This document shows, piece after piece, positions 16,347-24,935 of a stretch of 64,000 nt of DNA. The first letter of the stretch is position 1. Each line of letters begins with the position of its first letter. Position numbers and translations under genes: made by a program. Source of the stretch: Crossiella sp. SN42. GTDB taxonomy: Bacteria; Actinomycetota; Actinomycetes; Mycobacteriales; Pseudonocardiaceae. The notes beneath the pieces were generated by a model. That model saw nothing but the letters and a program-made list of their open reading frames with translations, did no database searches and was not told the origin of the DNA. The DNA lies in the NCBI RefSeq assembly GCF_023897065.1, contig NZ_JAMHIV010000038.1, positions 38,767 through 102,766 on the forward strand, given 5' to 3'.

Positions 16347-17717
16347 TCAGGTGTCGCGCAGCGCCTCCTCGATGCGCTTCCGGTTCCGGTCCTCGTTCCC
16401 GGCGATGCAGGCGGCGTAGACCCGCAGCAGCACCTCGACGCTGTGCCCGGCCCACTCGGCGACCTGGGTCGGGTCCACACCGGCGTTGAGCTGGGTCGAG
16501 ACGCAGGCGTGGCGCAGGTCGTACGGGCGGCTGGCCAGCGGCGAGTTGAACTCTCGCTCGGTCAACCCGTCCTTCCGTGCCTTGCGCCACGTCCGGCTGA
16601 TGGTGCCCTCGGAGATCAACTCCCCGGAGCGCACCCCATAGAACAGGTGCCCGGTCTTGTTCACGCCGAAGGTCTTCAGGTGCCACCACAACAGCGCGGT
16701 CAGTTCCGGCGGCGACAGCACCACCCGGACCTCCCCCTGCTCCCGGTGCTTGAGCCCACGCGGGTCCCGCCTGGTCCCGGAATCACTCCACGCGGCCCCG
16801 GTCTCCGGCGCGGACTCCCACAGGTAGATCTCGCCCCAGCCTTCGGCTGGCAGCTTGAGGTCTTCCTCGCGGAGGTTGATGGCCTCGGCCGGCCGGGCCG
16901 CGGCGTAGTACATCAACGCGAAGTACGCCTTGAGGCGCGGCCCGGACGGTTCCTGCTTCTCGACTTCGCCAAGCAGCCTTTTGGCCTGGCCGTGGTTGAC
17001 GACCACGCGCTTGTCGACGACCCGGACCGCCTTGGTCGCCTTCCACTTCACCTCGGGCAGTGCGTTGCGGGTCAGCACCTTGAGCTCCTCGACGCCGTAC
17101 TTCAGGGCGTTGTGCAGCACAGCGCGCTTGCGGCGGACTACCGAGGACGCGGCCTGCGTGCCGTCGAGCTTCAGCGTCAGCCGGTCGGCGACCGGCCGCA
17201 GCACGGTCGCGTCGGCCAGCACGGATACCGGTTTGGTGTTGCGCTCCAGCCACCGGAACGCCGCCGCGATCTCCTCGGCCGGTTCGCCCTCCTGCTGGCG
17301 GCGGAGGTTGAACGCCCAGCCGCTGAGCGCCCGGCGGAGCACCTTGTCGTCCGGCTTGCCGCGGTTCGTGCTCAGCATGCCCAGGGTGACCGCGGTCAGG
17401 GTCTCGGCGATGCCGGCGCGCGACTTGCCCGCCGAACGCGGCCACTTCATCTTGTTGTAGGCCATGGCGAAGGCCAGCCAGCTCATTTCCCGCTCGGCAC
17501 GGGCCATCGAGACCGGGAGCCCGGTCTCGACGACGAACGCCTCGCCCTGCCTTTGCGCGGAAAGGAGTTGGGAGCGGAAACTCTCGGCGAGCGCGGTGGT
17601 CTTGAACGGCTCCGTGAACACCTTGCCGTCAACAACCCACCGCACCTTGTAGGTGGTGGTGCGCTCGCCCACATAGACGGAGGTTTTCCGCATTCTCACG
17701 TTGTAGGTCGTGGCCAT
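16347..17717 (-). CDS. int: tyrosine-recombinase integrase
   Basis: A 456-residue site-specific recombinase that would join attP to the tRNA attB and, with excisionase, reverse this. The C-terminal catalytic domain shows the first Arg in AAARPAEAINLREED, the second box YDLRHACVSTQLNAG, GHS, and the nucleophile Tyr in LLRVYAAC. The N-terminal ~200 residues include arm-type and core-binding segments. The ATG at 17717 (MATTYNV) overlaps the excisionase stop as TGATG and is preferred to an in-frame ATG 12 codons upstream. It points toward attL, 134 bases away. Confidence 0.92.
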   Translation of the reverse strand: MATTYNVRMRKTSVYVGERTTTYKVRWVVDGKVFTEPFKTTALAESFRSQLLSAQRQGEAFVVETGLPVSMARAEREMSWLAFAMAYNKMKWPRSAGKSRAGIAETLTAVTLGMLSTNRGKPDDKVLRRALSGWAFNLRRQQEGEPAEEIAAAFRWLERNTKPVSVLADATVLRPVADRLTLKLDGTQAASSVVRRKRAVLHNALKYGVEELKVLTRNALPEVKWKATKAVRVVDKRVVVNHGQAKRLLGEVEKQEPSGPRLKAYFALMYYAAARPAEAINLREEDLKLPAEGWGEIYLWESAPETGAAWSDSGTRRDPRGLKHREQGEVRVVLSPPELTALLWWHLKTFGVNKTGHLFYGVRSGELISEGTISRTWRKARKDGLTEREFNSPLASRPYDLRHACVSTQLNAGVDPTQVAEWAGHSVEVLLRVYAACIAGNEDRNRKRIEEALRDT

Positions 17718-17914
17718 CAAGCGGCGCCCTTCTCTGCCAGGGATTCGAGCCACTGCTCGTAGTCGTCGAGGCGGATGCGTAGATCGCCGTTAGGCAGCTT
17801 CACGCAGCGCGGGCCGCGCTTCTTGGCCCGCCAGTCGTAGAAGGTCGACCGAGCCACGCCGAGGCTCGCGCAGACTTCGGGCACGGTGAGGAACTTGCGG
17901 GAGGCGGCGGCCAT
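17717..17914 (-). CDS. xis: excisionase (HTH, MerR-like Xis)
   Basis: A 65-residue winged-helix protein (LTVPEVCASLGVARSTFYDW, then basic RAKKRGPRC) of the excisionase/AlpA type that bends DNA at att sites and turns the integrase toward excision. It is translationally coupled to the integrase. A good AAGGAAAAGATC ribosome binding site precedes the ATG. Just upstream is the left array of 8-bp repeats, a plausible binding region for it. Confidence 0.87.
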   Translation of the reverse strand: MAAASRKFLTVPEVCASLGVARSTFYDWRAKKRGPRCVKLPNGDLRIRLDDYEQWLESLAEKGAA

Positions 17915-18007
17915 GATCTTTTCCTTCCAGGAGAGCGGAGGTACGTCGTCATCCCCGGCAGCCGCACCGCCGCCGGGCCTGCTGGAGCTGTGCGCCGGGC
18001 AGGGTGC

Positions 18008-18137
18008 CGGGTTTCAAACCCGCAAACCCGCAAACCCGCCGCCGTAAGGCCGTGAACTGGGAAAACAAGGTGCGGGTTTGGTGCGGGTCAAACCCGCAAC
18101 CCGGTCCGCAAACCCGCACCCAAACCCGCAAACCCGC
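18008..18137. repeat. left array of AAACCCGC repeats (iteron-like)
   Basis: AAACCCGC occurs at 18016, 18024, 18032, 18090, 18110, 18122 and 18130 on the plus strand and as GCGGGTTT at 18072. Several copies sit head to tail on an 8-bp period. The array fills the 232-bp gap between the excisionase start and the helicase stop. A matching array lies at 38865-38988. Likely a binding region for the replication or excision protein. Confidence 0.75.
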
Positions 18138-18146
18138 GCCCGCGGG

Positions 18147-19835
18147 TCACCACAGCTCGGCCGGCGCGGGCGCCGCGGCCTCGTCCTGCTGCGGTCCGGT
18201 GCCCTCGGCCTCGGCCTGTTCGACCCAGAACACGCGGGCGTTGGCGTGCCGGTCGTGGGCTGAGCGGAGCACGTAGCCGCCGTGCCAGCGGCCGATGTGC
18301 CCGGTCAACACCCGGCCCAGGCTCTTGGCCGAGGGGACGCGACCGGAGTCGTCGGTGAGGAACGCGCCGTTCCACCGATCGACTGGGCGGCCGTTGTCGT
18401 TGTCGATCTCGGCTTGCTGGCGCAGGCGGGTGGCCGACATCGGGTTGTCGTTGTTCAGCTCCCACCAGCGGGTCAGGAATGCGCCCCATTCCGCGTCTTC
18501 GTCGTCGGCCTCGCGGAGATCGGCCAGGTTGTCCAGGAAGCCGTCGATTCCGTGGTGGGCCAGCAGCCCGCCGGTGGCCTGTGCCCAGCCGCTGAACTGG
18601 CGCATGGTGTGCCCGGAGCGCGGTGCGCCGGCGGCGATCCAGTCCAATACCAGGATCAGCAGGTGCCGCAGCACCTCGACCCGGTTGGCTGGGTCCTTGA
18701 GCCAGGTGTCCAGGTGCGGAATGCCGAACGCGCTCTGGTCCCGTTGGTCGGGGTGGGGGTCGTTGGGGTCCAGCCGGATAAGCACGGTGCGGGTGGCCAT
18801 GTCCCCGCCCAGGCGCAGGTTGTTCCCGGTTGCCAACCAGGCCCGGTCGTTGGTCGCGGTGAACCCGGCGCCGGAGGAACCGAGCATCCGCGCTGACCAC
18901 TCCGGACCGGTCAGCAGCTGGGCCAGCACCGGCGAGGCCACTTCGGTGCCCTCTTTGATGTTGTCCCACAACATGATCGGCGCGCTGCTGTGGAGTGCGG
19001 AGGTGATGGCCTTTTCCAACTCGGCGTCATCGCCCTTGCGCCAGACCAGGGTTTTGTGGCCGTAGAGGTAGCCGATGACCTCGGCCAGCAGCGTTTTGCC
19101 GCTGGACTGGGTGGTGGCCGAGATCAGCCCGAAGGGGATCAAGCACCGCAAGTACGGGCGCAGGATCGGGGCGAGCAGCAGACCGATGTGGTTGGCGCGG
19201 TCGGCCTCGGCGACGAACGGGAAGTCCCTCAGCAGTTGGCCCAGCAGAAACTGCCGGGCGCCGGTCACCTCCTCGGCGGTGGGTGTGGTCGGGATGGGTG
19301 GCATGCGGACGGTGGGCGCGTAGTACAGGCCGGTGGGCGGGTCGTAGCCCTCGATGTGCAGCAGCGTGCCGTCCGGGCGCAGCACCGGCGAGCCGACGAT
19401 GCCGGTCAAGGGCCTCACACCGGGCCAGTACCGCTGGGAGAGCACCGCGGCCAGCGCGGACTTGGTCGGGCTGGCCTCAACCTTGGTCAGTTTGCCGGGT
19501 GTCGTGTTTCCCGCGTTGTCGGTGGTGTCAGGCTCCTTTTTGAGGCGGTAGCAGTAGGTGTGGTGGGCCAGCAGGAACGCCAGCGCCGGCGCGGTCAGCG
19601 GCTCGGCCGTCACCGTCGGCGGAGCACTGGGGTCAGCCTGTCCGGAGACCCGGGACAGGTGCACCAGCTGGCCCCCGGCGACGAAGACATCCGGCAACGA
19701 ACCCTCAGCCAGAGTGCTGGTGAGGGCGCGGATCGCTTCGGCTTCTCCGCCGATGCGGATGGCCAGCCGGTCGGCCGGTAGCTCGTCGGTCGGCTTGGCC
19801 GCGCTGGGGGCGGGGCCGTCGTGGGTGGCGGTCAT
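18147..19835 (-). CDS. AAA+ replicative helicase of the AICE
   Basis: A 562-residue P-loop ATPase. Walker A is TTQSSGKTLLAEV (mid-protein), Walker B PIMLWDNIKEG and a sensor-1-like WLATGNNLRLGGD; this layout fits the plasmid/phage SF3-type helicases that follow primase domains. The C-terminal ~180 residues are helical and include MRQFSGWAQATGG, typical of element-encoded primase-helicases. The ATG at 19835 overlaps the prim-pol stop (ATGA), so the two act together, probably to open and prime the origin. The nearest repeat array starts eight bases past the stop. Confidence 0.82.
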   Translation of the reverse strand: MTATHDGPAPSAAKPTDELPADRLAIRIGGEAEAIRALTSTLAEGSLPDVFVAGGQLVHLSRVSGQADPSAPPTVTAEPLTAPALAFLLAHHTYCYRLKKEPDTTDNAGNTTPGKLTKVEASPTKSALAAVLSQRYWPGVRPLTGIVGSPVLRPDGTLLHIEGYDPPTGLYYAPTVRMPPIPTTPTAEEVTGARQFLLGQLLRDFPFVAEADRANHIGLLLAPILRPYLRCLIPFGLISATTQSSGKTLLAEVIGYLYGHKTLVWRKGDDAELEKAITSALHSSAPIMLWDNIKEGTEVASPVLAQLLTGPEWSARMLGSSGAGFTATNDRAWLATGNNLRLGGDMATRTVLIRLDPNDPHPDQRDQSAFGIPHLDTWLKDPANRVEVLRHLLILVLDWIAAGAPRSGHTMRQFSGWAQATGGLLAHHGIDGFLDNLADLREADDEDAEWGAFLTRWWELNNDNPMSATRLRQQAEIDNDNGRPVDRWNGAFLTDDSGRVPSAKSLGRVLTGHIGRWHGGYVLRSAHDRHANARVFWVEQAEAEGTGPQQDEAAAPAPAELW

Positions 19836-20893
19836 GCGGCGGTCTCCAGCTCTGGCACGGGCCGCGGTCTGCGGAAGCCGCTGGCGATGGCGTAGCGGAT
19901 CTCCGAGGCCGGAAGCCGGGCATGGGCGGCGGCCTGGGCCAGCGCGGTCTGCACCTGGTCGCGGTCGATCCACCCAGCCGCGGCCATCCCCGCCAGCTTG
20001 CTGGCCTCCCGGAACAGCTTTCGGTTGCGGCCGGAATCCGGGGCCATCGCGGCGAGCTCGGCGCAGGCCGAACGCAGCGCGCCCGCGGCGAACCGCTCAC
20101 CCCGGCTGCCCCCGCCGGCCGGACCGGACAGCGCGGGCGCCGGTGCCATGCCGGACGCTGGAGCTGCGGCGTGGCGGTCGTGGCCGGTGGCGGCGAGCCG
20201 TTCGGCCAGCCAGGCCGGGAGCGGGGCTGGGGTGGTGGTGGCCGAGATGCGCCGGTATAGCCCCGCGGTGGTGCGGGAGCCGGGGATGACGACGTACCCG
20301 GCGTAGCACTTGATGTCGACCTGCCACCCCAGCCCGGTACACACCCGGCCGAGGCTGGACGCCTTGACGCTGCTGGACTTCCACCGGCCAGCCTCGGCCG
20401 CGTAGATCAGGTGCAGCCCGCCGGACGGTGTTTGGGTGCACAGCGTGCCGGCGGTGTCCACCGCGGCACCGTGCATCCCGGCCAGTGCGGCGAAGACGTC
20501 CAGCCCGTCCACCGGCACGCCCGCGTCGGCGGGCCAATCCAGGCCGTGCAGCGGCTGGGCGGGGGCGGGATCGGGGCGGGTGTCCAGGTCGACACCGAGC
20601 AGCCCGGAGACGCCGAGGTGCAGTCCCCACACGCTGGATCGCCAGGTGCGTGCCCAGCGGGTGATGACGGCGGGGTCGGCGCTGGCGGCCCAGACGCCGT
20701 GGCAGAGCGCGCCGTCCTGGCGGGCCAGGCACGGGCAGTGCGGCGCGGTGTGGTCGGCCCGGTCGGCGCGGCAGGCGGTGCATCCGCCCAGCGGTTTTTT
20801 GGTGCCGGGGTTGAGGGGGAGGACGTGCCAGCCGAGGTGGGTGGCCATCCACAGCGCCACCGTGGCCGGGTTGTCGGATGCTCTGGTGGTCAT
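19832..20893 (-). CDS. primase-polymerase (RepPP-type replication protein)
   Basis: A 353-residue protein with an N-terminal bifunctional DNA primase/polymerase domain: ALWMATHLGWHVLPLNPGTK, a Cys-rich insertion (CTACRADR ... HCPC), the metal-binding GVDLDT and the His-containing SGGLHLIY. Prim-pol proteins make primers and extend them, and define the RepPP class of AICEs. ATG at 20893 follows GGAGGTTGACC. The C-terminal ~100 residues form a helical domain. Downstream it is coupled to the helicase. Confidence 0.85.
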   Translation of the reverse strand: MTTRASDNPATVALWMATHLGWHVLPLNPGTKKPLGGCTACRADRADHTAPHCPCLARQDGALCHGVWAASADPAVITRWARTWRSSVWGLHLGVSGLLGVDLDTRPDPAPAQPLHGLDWPADAGVPVDGLDVFAALAGMHGAAVDTAGTLCTQTPSGGLHLIYAAEAGRWKSSSVKASSLGRVCTGLGWQVDIKCYAGYVVIPGSRTTAGLYRRISATTTPAPLPAWLAERLAATGHDRHAAAPASGMAPAPALSGPAGGGSRGERFAAGALRSACAELAAMAPDSGRNRKLFREASKLAGMAAAGWIDRDQVQTALAQAAAHARLPASEIRYAIASGFRRPRPVPELETAA

Positions 20894-20952
20894 GGTCAAC
20901 CTCCTGTCTGGACGGTGCGGCCAGCTGGGCGGGGAACGGGGCTGAGGAACGG

Positions 20953-20989
20953 GCAGGCCCTACTACCCGCGCGGGGTAGTAGGGCCTGC
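20953..20989. repeat. palindrome with 16-bp arms upstream of the prim-pol gene
   Basis: GCAGGCCCTACTACCC pairs with GGGTAGTAGGGCCTGC around GCGCG. The core (GCCCTACTACCC and its complement) is the same as the 30-bp palindrome at 38812-38841. It sits in the 121-bp gap before the prim-pol gene. It could be an intra-operon terminator, an operator or part of an origin. Confidence 0.75.
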
Positions 20990-21014
20990 TGGCGGTGCAG
21001 CTGTTGGTGGCCAG

Positions 21015-21384
21015 CTACACCGGTAGTTGTCGATCTCGGATGCGGATGGTGCGGATTCCGGCGGCCTCGGCCAGCGCGGCGCAGTCTGCTGATCCCGGGA
21101 GGTGGGGAGCAGGAAGGCCAGGCACAACTGCGCGCCGAGGGCGATCATGTGGCGGTTGCGGATCGGTCCTGCGGCCCAGCGGTGGCGGTGCCAGGCGGCG
21201 GGGTGGGCTTCGGTGCCAGGCCCCAGCTGCACCACAGGTGCGCGGCGATCCGGTCGGCTCCCCGGCAGTCGCCGTGCACGAGCACGGCCCCGGGGAACTG
21301 GCGGCGGGCGCGGGCCAGGTGTTCGGTGATGATCGGGACGTTGGTCCAGTTCCGGCTGCCGGTGATGAGGATGCGCGGGGTCAC
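21015..21384 (-). pseudogene. SLOG/DUF2493-family gene with two frameshifts
   Basis: The N-terminal frame reads RILITGSRNWTN ... VLVHGDCRGADRIA, the start of a cpYpsA-related SLOG (DUF2493) protein, but ends early. A second frame continues the family pattern as HPAAWHRHRWAAGPIRNRHM ... LCLAFLLPTSR, and a third as GSADCAALAEAAGIRTIRIR before a TAG at 21015. Each switch equals one missing base, in a C run near 21210 and in a G run near 21095. The ATG overlaps the upstream stop. It is either decayed or affected by homopolymer sequencing errors. Confidence 0.75.
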
Positions 21385-21647
21385 CTTCTGCCTCCAGCGT
21401 CCTGGAGCTGGCTGTACAGCCGCTGGCAGTCCTCACAGCCGCACAGCTGGACGGAGAACTGGCCGAAGCCACGGAAGGTCTCGCCGGGCTGGGTCACGGT
21501 CTCGATCCGCTCGTTGGTGGCGTTGTTCCAGGTCGGCAGCAGCTCCGGGGGCAGCAGGTCGCCGCTGTCGCAGATCTCGCGCCCGAACGGGGCGTGGTGC
21601 AGTTCGGTGGCGTTGCAGGTCGAGCAGCGGTGCACGATCAGACCCAT
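21381..21647 (-). CDS. small Cys-rich protein
   Basis: An 88-residue cytoplasmic protein with CSTC near the N-terminus and CGCEDC near the C-terminus, a probable zinc-ribbon. The ATG at 21647 has an AAGGAGCTGACC ribosome binding site. It is coupled to the SLOG gene by ATGA. Family not recognised. Confidence 0.65.
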   Translation of the reverse strand: MGLIVHRCSTCNATELHHAPFGREICDSGDLLPPELLPTWNNATNERIETVTQPGETFRGFGQFSVQLCGCEDCQRLYSQLQDAGGRR

Positions 21648-21690
21648 GGTCAGCTCCTTGGGGCGCGTCGAAGACACGGGCGGGTGGGGT

Positions 21691-23277
21691 TCAGGCGGCG
21701 CTGGGCGCGGCCAGGTCCAGGGAGGCGGCCACGGCGCGCACCAAGAACTCGGCGGCCGGCGGCGTGACCCCGTTGCCCAGCTGGCGGATCTGTTCGCGCC
21801 GGGTGCCGGTGACGACGTAGTCGGGGGTGAAGGCCATGGCGGCCTGGACCTCGGCGGGCTGGAGCATCCGGAAGGTGCAGTCCTCCACCACCGGCATCTG
21901 CCCGGCCTCGGCGGCCTGGACCAGGCCGTGGTGGTTGCCGTTGGCGCAGACTGTGGCCAGCGGCTCGTTCACCTGGCGGGCGGTGGATCCACCACCGCGC
22001 AGTTCGGCGATGAAGGCCAACCCGTGCCGGTCCAGGGTGGTGACCGTGCCCAGCGGCTGCTGAGCCGGGTGGGCGTGCCCGGCGGCGGAGTAGTACGGGA
22101 CCACCAGCGCGGATTCCAGCCGGGTGGTCTGGGTCCGCAGCGGCTGTGATGTCGGCGCGGGGGCCTTGCCGTCGCGGCCTTCCACCGGCACCACCAGTGC
22201 CTCCATCTCCCGGGTGGTGCGGGCACGGAACGGGTCGCTGACGGTGCTGGCGGTCTCGTTCCAGGTGCCGCCGGAGGGCACCAGCAGGGCGCGGGTGGCG
22301 GTGGTGGTCAGCGTGGCGGTGGGCTGGTCCACCGGCCAGCCCCGCGAGTACACCGGCCGCCCGTCGGCACCGGTGCGCACGTAGGTATTGCCCGCGGCTT
22401 CGATGGTCATCGGACGCCCGTAGCGCTCCAGCCCGACCCGGATGCGCGCCAGTGTCTTGTCCGACAGCGGTTTGACGCGGTCACCGATGCGTTCGCCGGG
22501 GGTGTCCCAGTCGATCGCCGCCGCCGCGGGGAGGGCGTAGGGCTCGACCTGCCGGGAGCAGCCGGGGGTGGTGCAGGCGTAGAGGTACTGGGCGCGGTAG
22601 CGGCCCCAGCGGGCCATCGGCCACGACCGGCCACGCGGCTTGAACACCTGGCGGCACTCCACCTCACGGTCACAGCCGAGGCACCAGCCGAGGGGCCGGA
22701 TCTCCAGCTCCGGTGCGGGGTTGCCCTTGCGCCAGAACACGATGTACATCCGATCCCGGCTCTGCGGTGCCCTCGGGGCGGCGATGGCGGGGGCGTGCAT
22801 GGAGTTGAGGTAGACGACGTGGTGGTCATAGCCCAGGCAGTCCATAGCCTGGAGCCACGCCCGAAACGGCGTCCAGTTCGCGGCATCGACGACGTTTTCC
22901 ACGATCACCGCGCGGTAGGTGTGGACTTCGGCGAAGCGGACGACGTCCCACATCGTCGACCTGCTCCTCTCGGCCACGTGGTCGGCCACCACTTCACCGA
23001 ACAGGTCCGGCTGGTTGTCTGACCGCTTGCGGCCCTTGGCCACGGAGTGGTTGGTGCACTCCGGACTGGCCCACAAGATGTCGGTGGCCCGGTAGCGGCG
23101 GGGCTCGACCTGGGAGATGTCCGCGCAGTCGTGGGCGCACCCCGGGAAGTTGACCTGGTGGGTCTCGATCGCGCGCGGGGAGTGGTTGGCGGCCATGACG
23201 AGCTCCACCCCGGGCACGGCAGTCGCGCCGAGACCCGAGCCCCCGGCGCCGCAGAACAGGTCGGTGACGGTCAGCAT
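21691..23277 (-). CDS. C5-cytosine DNA methyltransferase
   Basis: A 528-residue enzyme that transfers a methyl group from AdoMet to cytosine in DNA. Motif I is DLFCGAGGSGLG, motif IV SPECTNHS with the catalytic Cys (a variant of the usual PCQ), motif VI VENV, motif VIII QSRDRMYIVFW and motif X GNGVTPPAAEFL. A Cys cluster (CLGCDRE ... CRQ ... CTTPGC) lies in the middle, a zinc-ribbon-like insertion. No restriction enzyme is nearby, so this is an orphan methyltransferase that probably shields the element from host restriction. The ATG at 23277 overlaps the upstream stop by seven bases. Confidence 0.92.
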   Translation of the reverse strand: MLTVTDLFCGAGGSGLGATAVPGVELVMAANHSPRAIETHQVNFPGCAHDCADISQVEPRRYRATDILWASPECTNHSVAKGRKRSDNQPDLFGEVVADHVAERSRSTMWDVVRFAEVHTYRAVIVENVVDAANWTPFRAWLQAMDCLGYDHHVVYLNSMHAPAIAAPRAPQSRDRMYIVFWRKGNPAPELEIRPLGWCLGCDREVECRQVFKPRGRSWPMARWGRYRAQYLYACTTPGCSRQVEPYALPAAAAIDWDTPGERIGDRVKPLSDKTLARIRVGLERYGRPMTIEAAGNTYVRTGADGRPVYSRGWPVDQPTATLTTTATRALLVPSGGTWNETASTVSDPFRARTTREMEALVVPVEGRDGKAPAPTSQPLRTQTTRLESALVVPYYSAAGHAHPAQQPLGTVTTLDRHGLAFIAELRGGGSTARQVNEPLATVCANGNHHGLVQAAEAGQMPVVEDCTFRMLQPAEVQAAMAFTPDYVVTGTRREQIRQLGNGVTPPAAEFLVRAVAASLDLAAPSAA

Positions 23278-23699
23278 CGCGGGTCCGCATCCTTCCGGGG
23301 CTTGGTGGGGATCTCGCTGGCCGCAGGTGCTGTGCCGTCTGGATCTGCCCATTCGGCGCGGCGGAAGTCGATCTCGTCGTCTCGGCGGTCCAGCTCGCCG
23401 AACAGGTAGGCCAGGTCCCCCTCGCGGTGTTGCCGTGCGGCGGCGAGTTCGTGCTCGCGCTTGGCCAGGGCGGGCCGGACCCACAGCCGCCAGACGTCGG
23501 CGGCCAGGTCGCGGATGTAGTCCGGGTCGGACGGCGGGTCGCCGAGGTTGGCGCTCCAGCACGAATCGGCGGCGGCCAGCGCCAGGGTGAACTCCGCCAA
23601 CTGCTCGGCGTCACGCTGGGCGGCGGGGCTGGCATCCAGACGGGCGGCCACGCCTTCGGCGAGCGCGGCTGTGGCTGGCTGCGACGGCTCGTGCTTCAC
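23271..23699 (-). CDS. uncharacterised AICE protein
   Basis: A 142-residue, charged, largely helical cytoplasmic protein without a recognised domain; Trp-rich LAADVWRLWVRPALAKREHE and an Asp/Arg-rich helix stand out. The GTG start overlaps the stop of the small gene upstream, and its own stop overlaps the methyltransferase start by seven bases, so it may assist that enzyme. Function unknown. Confidence 0.6.
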   Translation of the reverse strand: MKHEPSQPATAALAEGVAARLDASPAAQRDAEQLAEFTLALAAADSCWSANLGDPPSDPDYIRDLAADVWRLWVRPALAKREHELAAARQHREGDLAYLFGELDRRDDEIDFRRAEWADPDGTAPAASEIPTKPRKDADPRC

Positions 23700-23905
23700 C
23701 GGCCACCGCCGCTGGCCACGTTGTGCCGTTGCAGGGCCGGGCGCACGACTTCACGCATCAGGCCCTGGGTGACCTTCTCGGCGGTGGTGGCCAGCGCGGT
23801 CGAGCTGGTGAAGGTCCCGGGTGGGAAGGCGGTGGACAGCCATCCGAAGAAGTACGCCTCCAGGTGGTTGGCCAGGTCGGTGTCCAGCGTGACGGTGGTC
23901 TTCAT
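23696..23905 (-). CDS. small uncharacterised AICE protein
   Basis: A 69-residue protein, MKTTVTLDTDLANHLEAYFF at the start, which looks like a beta-strand/helix ribbon-helix-helix-type N-terminus followed by a helix. It could be a small DNA-binding protein; this is a guess from pattern only. It begins a tight run leading to the methyltransferase gene (GTGA overlap). Confidence 0.6.
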   Translation of the reverse strand: MKTTVTLDTDLANHLEAYFFGWLSTAFPPGTFTSSTALATTAEKVTQGLMREVVRPALQRHNVASGGGR

Positions 23906-23941
23906 GGCGACTCCAGATCAGGTGGAGGCGGGTGGGGTGGC

Positions 23942-24910
23942 TCAAGCCGCAACCCGGCCGCGGGCGGCTGCGTCGTTGGCGGACCGGTGCGGCTCGGCTG
24001 GGGCGAGGGTGAAGAGGTCCAGCTGGTCGGGCTGGCAGGCGATGCGGCGTTGGATGCGGCGGTGCCGGCCGAACAAGAACGTGGTGCAGTTGGCGCAGGA
24101 CTTGGCCGGTGGGCGCCCGCGGTGGGAGGGGTGCACGGTTCCGCAGGCGGTGCCCGTGCCCTTCCACCACCGGCCAGTCAGCGAGCCGGACTGGGAGTCC
24201 GCCGAGGCCAGGTAGCGGCCGCTGCGCAAGATTCCGTCGATCTTGAACCCGAAGCCGTGCAGCCGGGTCAGCCCTTCGGTGTGCAGGCGGGCCAGGATCT
24301 GCTCGGCCTCGCCGGTGGCCTGGCGGCGGCAGACCGATCCGACCCCCACCACGGGGTGGGTGCTCAGGTCGGTGCCGCGGGCGGCGGCCAGGTCGCGGTG
24401 GCGCAGGTAGTCATCGACGTGCTGGCCTTGCAGGACATAAAGGATCGGCAACTCCGGGGCCAGCTCCCGCAGCTGGTGGTAGTTGCGGTCGGAGCGGTCC
24501 TGATGCTCAGCCACGGACAGGCCGGTACCGGCGAAGTACACCGGGGCGCGGCTGCGCGGGTTGCGGTGCTGGAGGCTGAGCAGCCGGACCCCGTTCTGGT
24601 ACCAGCCGCCTTCCCGGATCTGCTGTTCGCACATCCAGTCCTGCTGGGCGGCCCACCGAAACGGCCCCAACTCCTCCCACAGCCGCCGCAGGAACGCGAC
24701 GTAGGTCTGGGGGGAGATGGTCCATCGGCCGTGTTTTTGCAGTTCGGAGAACCCGCCTGAGTCCACGGCGTAGGGCACGGTGGCCCGGGGGAACGGGGTC
24801 TTGCGGCGGTGGAGGGTGGAGTAGGAGGGGAACATGACCAGGCCCTGGTTGTCCGGGTGCCACAGCCAGTTCGGCTGATGGACGCCGAAGTAGAAGTCCT
24901 CGGGACGCAT
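23942..24910 (-). CDS. DpdA-like deazapurine DNA modification protein
   Basis: A 322-residue TIM-barrel protein resembling the DpdA family, relatives of tRNA-guanine transglycosylase that exchange guanine in DNA for a 7-deazaguanine such as preQ0. Seen here are DSGGFSELQKHGRWT (substrate-base pocket with the catalytic Asp), QQDWMCE, VLQGQHVDDYLRH, the VGVGSVCRRQAT segment and LHGFGFK ... SADSQSGS. The C-terminal ~80 residues add a Cys pair and basic stretches. No preQ0 synthesis genes are in the element, so host or imported precursor would be needed. The ATG sits in an 11-bp hairpin. Confidence 0.8.
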   Translation of the reverse strand: MRPEDFYFGVHQPNWLWHPDNQGLVMFPSYSTLHRRKTPFPRATVPYAVDSGGFSELQKHGRWTISPQTYVAFLRRLWEELGPFRWAAQQDWMCEQQIREGGWYQNGVRLLSLQHRNPRSRAPVYFAGTGLSVAEHQDRSDRNYHQLRELAPELPILYVLQGQHVDDYLRHRDLAAARGTDLSTHPVVGVGSVCRRQATGEAEQILARLHTEGLTRLHGFGFKIDGILRSGRYLASADSQSGSLTGRWWKGTGTACGTVHPSHRGRPPAKSCANCTTFLFGRHRRIQRRIACQPDQLDLFTLAPAEPHRSANDAAARGRVAA

Positions 24911-24924
24911 CACGCGTCCCGAGG
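24898..24924 (-). promoter_or_regulatory. hairpin over the dpdA-like start codon
   Basis: CCTCGGGACGC (24898-24908) and GCGTCCCGAGG (24914-24924) form an 11-bp perfect inverted repeat. In the minus-strand mRNA the GTGATG start region lies in its loop and descending arm. It could limit translation or act as a protein-binding site. Confidence 0.5.
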
Positions 24925-24935
24925 CATGCCGCCGG

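Noticed and set aside
18008..18137. CRISPR array
   Set aside because: Repeat unit is 8 bp with irregular gaps and both orientations; no spacers of constant length and no cas genes.
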